Positions 57,026 through 64,000 of a DNA stretch of 64,000 nt are shown one piece after another. The position numbers and the translations under genes are program-made. The first letter of the stretch is position 1; each line of letters starts with the position of its first letter. The stretch spans positions 101,020,435 to 101,084,434 of the forward strand of contig CM028377.1 of the NCBI GenBank assembly GCA_013146195.2, read 5' to 3'. This DNA comes from Codonopsis lanceolata (taxonomy: Eukaryota > Streptophyta > Magnoliopsida > Asterales > Campanulaceae). The notes under the pieces were generated by a model. The model ran no database searches. It was not told where the DNA came from and worked only from the letters and a program-made list of their open reading frames with translations.

Positions 57026-57496
57026 GTATTTGTTAATTATTGTTCATCAGAATCATAAGTGGCAAAAACTTCGAAACATCAAGAAATGAAAAGTTGGACA
57101 ATGGATGAAGAATTTATGGACGTTTAAACGACTCCCCATGGCCATTTAAACAACCCACATTGGTATTTTACACAATTCATGGTCGTTTAAAAGACTCATT
57201 TTTGTAATTTACATAATTCAAACGACCAATCTTGGTAGTACCAATGTATAGTTATTTTAATGATTCACATCGGTCATTTAAACGATTCATTAAGGGTATA
57301 TTAAACATTTTCACTTTGGTAAATAACAAAAATACCCTTTTTGATTAGATTATGGCCGCTCAATTAATCGCATGTTTTTCTCCAAAACTTTCTTAATGAT
57401 ATTGAAACTTGTGAATAAGTAATTGACTTTGTTGTAAACATTGGTATGTTATGTATTGAAAGAATCTCATGTGCAAGTGCTATCCATCATTAAAGT
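57026..57496. other. Intergenic with short degenerate repeats
   Basis: 'cgtttaaacgactc'-like and 'acattggtattttacac'-like phrases recur between about 57118 and 57300 with a spacing of some 40-50 bp. There is no coding potential. Confidence 0.5.
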
Positions 57497-57691
57497 TAGG
57501 GGCGTAAATGAGAACCATTGAACCACTGAATCTAACCAAACTAAATTAAACTAGTCGGTTTAGTTCGGTTTTGGTCGAAAACATTTCGATTTCAGTTTCA
57601 AAAATTGGAAAATCGTCTGATTCGGTTCGGTTCACGCTTTTTGGTATCGAACCAAACCGAACCGAACCAACCAATATATTTTTATTTATTT

Positions 57692-57741
<50 letters not shown>

Positions 57742-58099
57742 AGAGAAAGAAAGAGAGACCTACTAAACCAAACATAATTTTGATTGTTGGAGAACTATTA
57801 TTTCTTTTATTGTTTGTATTTATTTTAGAATTTGTATTGTTTTCTTTACGATAATTTGTTGTTAGTAGGTTATTTCCTAATTTTGATATTAATTCAAAAT
57901 TAAAATCTTATTTTTATTTTTAATGTTAGTTAATTTGATTAAAAATAATTTATATAAATCACAAAACCGAACCAAACCAAACCGAGTGGTTCGGTTCCAT
58001 GTCTTTCTCGGTTCGATTTGCGATTTTTGAAACCAATAGGGGTGATTCGATTTGTGGTTTTAGCATAAACCAACTCAAACTGAACCACTTACACTCCTA
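57497..58099. mobile_element. hAT MITE with perfect 8-bp target duplication
   Basis: Ends TAGGGGCGTAAATG and, inverted, TAGGAGTGTAAGTG. A perfect ATTAAAGT duplication lies at 57489-57496 and 58100-58107. Inside are 'cggttcggtt'/'aaccgaacc' subterminal motifs at both ends and a central (TA)n run (57699-57738). No transposase. Confidence 0.9.
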
Positions 58100-58620
58100 A
58101 TTAAAGTAGCAAGAAAAATAAGGGTAAAATAAAACGAGCTAGTATATGTAACTTCTTAAAAAACATGAAAAGTTTAACACTTTTTTTTATTTTTGCACGA
58201 ACTAAAAAGGGAAAGTAGACTTCTTATTTAGAACTAAGAGAGTATATATTTTTTATTTTCAATCTTGATTTATTGCTACAGATAGTGGAGTGGGAGGATG
58301 AATTTCCACATTTGGCGGCATTTTCAATTTTGATTTGTTGCTACAATGATTAGCTATTTCCAATTTCCAAAGAGTTCAACTTAAATGATTTTCTATTTGA
58401 TAATGGAATGACTCGAATTACTAGACTATACGCCAAGTCCTCAGGAGGATTGGTCTCACAAGTTATAGAAGTTGGTTGTATCTCAAAGAGGGGGGGGGGT
58501 TGCCCCACGGTACGGTTTGCAATTGCTTGGTATTGGTATTGGTAATGGTAATGTGATTTAAGAGTAGACTAACATCATAAGTGGTTGACTTGTTGGTTTA
58601 ATGTAATAAAAAGATTAAAA
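58100..58620. other. Intergenic, nothing recognised
   Basis: AT-rich with a G10 run near 58489. No gene is supported. Confidence 0.5.
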
Positions 58621-58630
58621 ATAATAATAA

Positions 58631-58797
58631 TTAGGCATATGAAAATCAAGTACCTGATCGGGTTTTTCGGGTACTGCTGCAAAATCTGATAACCGACCCG
58701 CTTTTTTCCAGATCGGGTTCGGGTAACCCGTTAACCGAAAATACCCGATCGGATCAGTTCGGGACCCGAAAATCTGAACCCGTTTGCCCACCCCTAA
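58631..58797. mobile_element. hAT-like terminal fragment
   Basis: The right end CGTTTGCCCACCCCTA is an inverted TAGGGGTGGGCAAACGGGT-type hAT terminus, and the inside has repeated 'gggttcgggt'/'acccgatcgg' motifs. No matching left end or duplication was found, so it is a fragment. A (TA)n microsatellite lies just beyond it at about 58836-58866. Confidence 0.5.
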
Positions 58798-58833
58798 CTG
58801 CTTTGGTACGACAAGTTGTTTTTTCCGTTCCCT

Positions 58834-58866
<33 letters not shown>

Positions 58867-58873
<7 letters not shown>

Positions 58874-59864
58874 AAACAGATGCATCTATAAAAGGAAATA
58901 TCCCACCAAAACTTTTTTTCCAAAAATAGAATGTTCTCCATTTATTAATATATGTATAACTTTGTATGCTATCTGGAAAAAAAAATATTATTACACTTTA
59001 CACTAATCCATATAAAATGACATTTTACCTTCCTTAATACTTGTGTCAATCATGCTTGTGAGCATCATTCAAATTTCAAAAGTCCTATTGTACATGAGAA
59101 ATATATATTGTATTCCTTTTCTCAATATATATGGTTTAGTTTTTGCATTTTACACTAAAAAAAAAATTCTTCATTCGCTGTTAAAATAAATTGACTTGCT
59201 GTTTACCCAGATCTTTAAAAAAATAAACTAAATCGATCTAGAAAGTTAGGATCTATATTTATAATTTTATTTTCTTAAAAATAAAGTTATTTACTTCTCA
59301 TAGATTACACATCTAAAAATTTCAGATCTACATCTGTGCTTTAAGTAAGCAGGTTTGAAAAATTAGAGGATGCAAAAATAAATTAACAAAGTCGAAATAA
59401 TTTTTCAATATATAATTTAGAAAAATTCCAACTCTAAAATTGACAAGCTCAAATTATCCAGATCTATAAAAAAAATTGAAACGGAACTAATTAACATGTT
59501 AAGTCCTATATTTTTAGATCTATTTTCTTTGAAATCGTGTCAACTTCGGTGATTGATATCCATCAATAGGAGAAGAAGGGGTATTTTAGGAAGAAAAAAA
59601 AGACTTATGCGGTTGGATAAAAAAATAGTGCACCAGAGAGGTTATAATTTTCAAATAAAGAACCGACCCGTAATTATTCATTTTATTACTAATAGACTAC
59701 TAAAAGTATCATTTTTTTTTTTTCAAAAGTATGACTTTCAAACAAAGACTTTTTAGCCGGAACGGAGGGAGCACGTAATTAACATGATATTTAATGACTT
59801 TTTTTGGGCCAACTGTACATATTATTGCCTTTTTCTATTAGATGATATTTAATCAGCAAATATA
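58867..59864. other. Intergenic, nothing recognised
   Basis: AT-rich with a single MITE-like end near 59750-59775 ('ccggaacggagggagcac') lacking a partner. No gene is supported. Confidence 0.45.
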
Positions 59865-59986
59865 TACTTCTTCCGATCCAAAATTACTATTCATCGTTCC
59901 CTTTGCGTCAATCCAAAAATTATTGAAATGAAATCTCCATACGTTTTTAAATTATCGTCATCCTTTCTTTTAGAACGGATGTAGTA
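59865..59986. mobile_element. Very short Stowaway-like MITE
   Basis: TACTTCTTCCGATCC at the left and, inverted, TACTACATCCGTTCT at the right, with TA at both ends; about 122 bp. Degenerate but consistent with others in the window. Confidence 0.5.
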
Positions 59987-60224
59987 ATGTTAAAGTTATC
60001 ATTTGATCCATGTCAAAATCAATAAATCATAGTGTGACTAAATGATCATTTTGGTGTTTGTTTTTTTTTTTCAATTGAATAATCATATATAAAATTATGT
60101 TGTAGAAAATGATTAATTTTCAAATTCTATAATGATTAATCTTATTGTTATATATTTTTAGTTAAGTAGTGTCTCATAATTTATTTTTTAATTTTATGTG
60201 TATAATTTAATTAAAAAACATATA

Positions 60225-60258
60225 TACCGTGTGTTTTACGCACAGATACAAACACTAG
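60225..60258 (+). mobile_element. Helitron 3' terminus
   Basis: Hairpin GTGTG-ttta-CGCAC followed by a short spacer and ACACTAG at 60258, next base T. These are the 3' features of a Helitron. The 5' end could not be located in the AT-rich DNA upstream, so only the terminus is reported. Confidence 0.5.
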
Positions 60259-60849
60259 TTGTAATCATAAAACGTGTACAAGATTGCCATTATAAAACTT
60301 CAATTGATCTTGCTATACCATATGATTGTTTGTTATTTGCATTGATGAGTTTAGGGGTAATTTAGGGAATATAAAACAATATGATAAGTCTTGTCCCTAT
60401 TCATCTTCAGCCTTTACCTGCTATAATTGTATAGAAGATAATATATTTTAATTTATATTATTGAGTCACTGTTTATATTAAATTAATAAAAATTCAGGGA
60501 AGTAATCTTTAAGATCGAGTAATTTTTTCTTAGGTGGATGCATTTATTAAAGAGCATTTTGGAATTTTGTTGGTGGTAGACTGGCTGTTGATAATTGAGT
60601 TTAAGGGTAATTTAGGATATTTTAAAGAGCATTTATATTCATTTAATGGGCATGTTTAATTTGGGTTTTTTTTTTTTTTTTTGTGATGCATTTTATGAAT
60701 TTTGACTTACATATGTTATTTTTAAGCGTGAAAACCAAGCCCGTTCCATCCCATGATTTTTCATCCACTAGAAGTCACTTTTTTAACTGATAAATGTCTT
60801 TTTTTGGGTGAAATGACGAGTATACTCTTAATGATACGAACACACGTTC
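60259..60849. other. Intergenic, nothing recognised
   Basis: AT-rich with a T20 run near 60669-60688. No gene is supported. Confidence 0.5.
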
Positions 60850-61400
60850 TTTAGAGCTTCAGTTCATGCCTCACGATGCACAACATAGTGCATCGCGATG
60901 CACAAAATTAAACGTGATGCATTATTTGAAATTGTGATGCATGATTTTGATGCATACTTATATGCATCGCGATGCATAATTTGTGTATCGTGATGTATGA
61001 TTTCAAATTGTATAACATAGCGATGCATCACAATTTCAATTCGATGTATCGCAAATCTAAATTGATGCATCATGATTCACAAATAATGTTGATTTGACAA
61101 TTGACATGGCCTTTTGAAGAAATAGTTAGATCATCGGAAACAAGTTCCATTACAACCGCTAATTCATAGCCTTCTCCGAAGTCTTTTAGGCCAACAGTGA
61201 AAGTCTATTTGTTCTCTCAGCAAGATATCATACTTACGGAGCATGTGTCATATGATTCTGTAAGATATATATTTCAACACAGAAGCATGTCTTATTTAAT
61301 TTATTTCAAAGTGTATAACATAGCGATGCCTCACAATTCTAATTCGGTGTATCGTAAATCCAAATGGATGCATCACGTTTCGCGAATGACTCATCGTGAT
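60850..61400. repeat. GATGCATCGCGATGCAT repeat cluster
   Basis: Includes two perfect 16-bp palindromes, GTGCATCGCGATGCAC (60888-60903) and ATGCATCGCGATGCAT (60962-60977), plus many one- or two-base variants to about 61080. More variants lie at 61321-61400. The sequence family is the same as at 7990-8200. Confidence 0.8.
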
Positions 61401-62795
61401 TCAAAATTGTGTCTAACAATGAACAAGTTCCTATTCGGGTATTTTAGTGAACAATTTACATGCATAGAACACACACACAAAGTGTATCTATTTTGAATCA
61501 CACACTTAAACACAATGAAGAAGAGAATTGAAATTTATCTGCATAGAAGCTATGAGAGAAAAACAAATGGTGTTGGGATCTTCTTTTTTGTTTTTAGCCG
61601 CAAATTCCATATTGAAATCTTCTATAATTTGCAACTATACCATTAATAATACTGGAGGAACGTCTTCTGCTTGAACTATAATTCTTATTAGGCAAATGAG
61701 TTGCTATGCTCGAAAAAGGATGAAGAACATGTATTAAAAGAAGAAGAAATGGATAAGGAGGAAGCACTGGCGATTGTAGAGTTTGGGTACTTCCTTCTTT
61801 CTAATGGAGCGGTTTAGATAGGGAAAAAAAGGGGAGGGGGGGGGAATCGTCTTCAATTAGTATGTTTATTCATCTTCGAGCAGAGAGACATTTAAGGAAT
61901 ACTTTAACAAAAGCGAACTTATGCGATTAAAATAAAAGATGTATTAAACAGGTTTAAAATTTAGTAAAGTGGACCAGCCTGCAATTTATTTTATTTTTGA
62001 AGTGTTTGATTTGAATTATGTGTCGATAAGTTATAAGTTATGTAAAAAGAAAACATTTAAGACCCATTTATCATAAGTTATAATCATTATGATTTGTGCT
62101 AATTTCTATTTTTCAAAAACACGAAAACTCTTTTCGGTATGTTTATTTTTTAAGAAATTATCCTACTTAACATAATAACAATAATTATTCTTGACATCCA
62201 TAACTCAACTCTTGCATGTATATGTATGTTCAAATCTTGTACATTTCTATCCTTCCACTTCAATACCTTTCAACAAAGCATTATCATAGCAAGTTCAACA
62301 ATTTTGTGAATTAAACACACACACACACACTGACACACACACACATCAACAGTTTCGAGTCCGATCATTTTTCTATCCTCCCTCCTGACCACACAGGACG
62401 GCAACATTTCCAAACAACCTCTAAAAATGCATGATTGAGAAATGGCAAGAATAAAATACCACAAAATATTCTTTTCCTATGGCCCAAAACATTCCCTCAT
62501 CCTTCCCCAACCATCAAAGATCAATTTATTAAAAAGAATGTCAAATTCTCTGAAAGTACCAAGACATAAAATTAAAAATTAAACAAAATACTTCATCCAT
62601 CTTAAAATAAATGTTTATTTTTATAATTAATTTATCAATTTTGCTTACTATTGTGTCTCAAAAAGAAAAAAGAAAATAAAAGGTTTCACTTATACCAATT
62701 AGCATATGGCTAAGTGGTGCTAAGGTTTGTCCTATGAACCCTACTAGGTCGAGTTCGACTCTGCGTAGACTTCGAAAACAAATGATATTCACTTA
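61401..62795. other. Intergenic with a CA microsatellite
   Basis: (CA)n at about 62311-62345, with an interruption near 62330. The short ORFs here have no recognisable content. No gene is supported. Confidence 0.5.
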
Positions 62796-62965
62796 TATTC
62801 CCTCTGTTCTAATCAAAGAGTTTATTATTTCATTTCGAAATATTTAACTTAAAGAGTCTTCTTTCAAAAACCAAGACATAAAAGTATCATTTTATTACTA
62901 ACAAGTAACTAAAATTGTCATTTTTCTTTAAAAAATTTGAGTTTCAAACGGGGGCGGAAGGAGTA
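62796..62965. mobile_element. Stowaway-like MITE
   Basis: TATTCCCTCTGTTCTAATCA at the left and, inverted, TACTCCTTCCGCCCCCG at the right, with TA at both ends; 170 bp. Some mismatches between the ends. Confidence 0.55.
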
Positions 62966-63629
62966 TATAATAGCTAAACTCTTTGGGGGCAAAGGCTAAC
63001 TTTCTTTAAGTGATCGCAACCCATTTCACTCGGGCCAACTCTAAATGGTTGCATTTTTGTTCGGGAATGTGGTTTGTTCAAACCAACTTACATTCACTTC
63101 AACTTAATCTATTTTTCTAGGCCGAGCTGTCGAGGAGGTGGTTTCTTCATCATAGCTTACGTACCTCAACTTAATCTACTAGTACATTTTTCAGATGAGT
63201 CAAGAGCACACTCTCACTCCCCGACATGCATTTAAGAATTATTTTCTTGGGAAAAGCTCCTCGTTTTTAACGTCCAACCTTATTTGAGGTTTAGTTTTGG
63301 ATCTTTGTGATAAAGGATAACTAGGAAAGAAAAAGAAAAAGAAAAAGGTGCAAGCTAATTACATCCCAAAATCTACTCTTTACATTTTATTTCCTATATT
63401 GAGGTGTTATACCTTGTATTGTACATTACACAGTGGGATAAACAATTTCATCCATTTCAAAACAGTCTTTAAAGTTTAAACTGGCAATAACAAACTGCAA
63501 ACAGACCCCACCCCCAAGAACAAGCCTTTATATTCAACTTCCCATCACTCCGAAATCACGTTACAATGAAACCAAACCCGCAAGCTTAAATGTTCTTTTG
63601 GGTTTGCTTTCTTTCTCTCTCTCTCCAAA
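62966..63629 (+). promoter_or_regulatory. Upstream region of the serine acetyltransferase gene
   Basis: The last 100 bp have a TATA-like 'ctttatattcaac' (about 63526-63538) and a CT-rich leader ('tttctttctctctctctcc', about 63608-63626) just before the ATG, typical of plant 5' untranslated regions. Further upstream I see no gene. Role inferred from position only. Confidence 0.4.
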
Positions 63630-63872
63630 ATGTATACCATTCGCACAGTTCTTGAGGAATTAAAAATAGAGGATGGAGAAGAAAGGGTTGTGGGTTCGAA
63701 GATTTGTCGGCCCAAATCACCCATGGAGTTCAAGTTGGAGAAGGTTTTCCCTGTTTATGCAATGGGGTTCTTGAAAACCGACCCGAATTTGGTGGGTTCG
63801 GTTGTGAATTCGGGTGGGTCTGTCGTGGGTGATCCTATTTGGGATGCTGTTAGGGGAGAGGCTAAGTTGGAG
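63630..63872 (+). CDS. Serine O-acetyltransferase, first exon (SERAT3-like), incomplete at window edge
   Basis: The enzyme acetylates serine with acetyl-CoA to O-acetylserine, the step feeding cysteine synthesis. Eighty-one codons are visible, from MYTIRTVLEELKIEDG to DPIWDAVRGEAKLE, followed by a GTAAAC donor in phase 0. The FPVYAMG block and DPIWDAxRxEAKLE match the start of the plant serine acetyltransferase N-terminal domain, with the FPVYA wording closest to SERAT3 proteins of Arabidopsis. The catalytic left-handed beta-helix lies beyond the window. There is no obvious plastid or mitochondrial presequence, which suggests a cytosolic form. Confidence 0.8.
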
Positions 63873-64000
63873 GTAAACTTGAATAAGCGTTTTGTTGAAT
63901 TCAATTTTGACAAAAAAATTACTTTTTATTTATGTTCATGCTTTCTTTTCATGATTATGTTACTAATATTATGCTGTTTGTTTAAATAACATAGCAAATA

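Noticed and set aside
1..64000. CRISPR arrays, bacterial operons, tRNA or rRNA genes
   Set aside because: The direct repeats found are plant minisatellites or LTR parts without regular spacers, and no cloverleaf or rRNA-like sequence was recognised.

Overview
The window is nuclear DNA of a flowering plant, most likely a core eudicot. It is AT-rich, its genes have introns, and most of it is plant transposable elements. Four host loci are visible. An acyl-activating enzyme (AAE1-like, minus strand, 9602-11589) is followed by a complete four-exon gene for the mitochondrial NAD-dependent isocitrate dehydrogenase subunit IDH1 (minus, 12377-19826). Near 20.7-21.5 kb lies a broken gene fragment with an internal tandem duplication. 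At the right edge is the first exon of a serine O-acetyltransferase (plus, 63630-63872). The two metabolic genes are simply neighbours; nothing in the sequence links them functionally. I saw no tRNA, rRNA, CRISPR or bacterial-type genes.

Layout. 1-9.6 kb is AT-rich intergenic DNA holding a Helitron-like element (about 2.0-5.8 kb) filled with degenerate tandem repeats, one Stowaway-type MITE and a GATGCATCGCGATGCAT-type minisatellite. 9.6-20 kb carries the two intact host genes, with a hAT MITE in the last IDH1 intron. 21.8-33.4 kb is one degenerate Ty1/copia element on the minus strand (SIRE-like by layout). It has gag, protease, integrase, RT and RNase H pieces and a further ORF of about 2.7 kb between pol and the 3' LTR.

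33.7-50.9 kb is the 3' part of a plus-strand Ty3/gypsy element of the Tat type. Its integrase is split by a 3.7-kb hAT transposon with an open 660-codon transposase, near-matching 8-bp target duplications and perfect terminal inverted repeats. Downstream of pol are two antisense genes. One has four exon-like blocks, good splice sites and plant-mobile-domain-like sequence. Its first intron contains a gypsy solo LTR, which itself contains a second solo LTR. The Tat 3' LTR (48938-50882) cuts the gag gene of another, minus-strand gypsy element whose 5' LTR (52779-53561) lies inside a second copy of the Helitron 5' region.

54-63.6 kb is gene-poor DNA with several small MITEs, a 275-bp Helitron, a hAT MITE with a perfect 8-bp duplication, and a second GATGCATCGCGATGCAT cluster.

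The nesting gives a relative insertion order. The Helitron is older than the minus-strand gypsy, which is older than the Tat element. The hAT element and the outer solo LTR came later, and the inner solo LTR is the youngest of that series.
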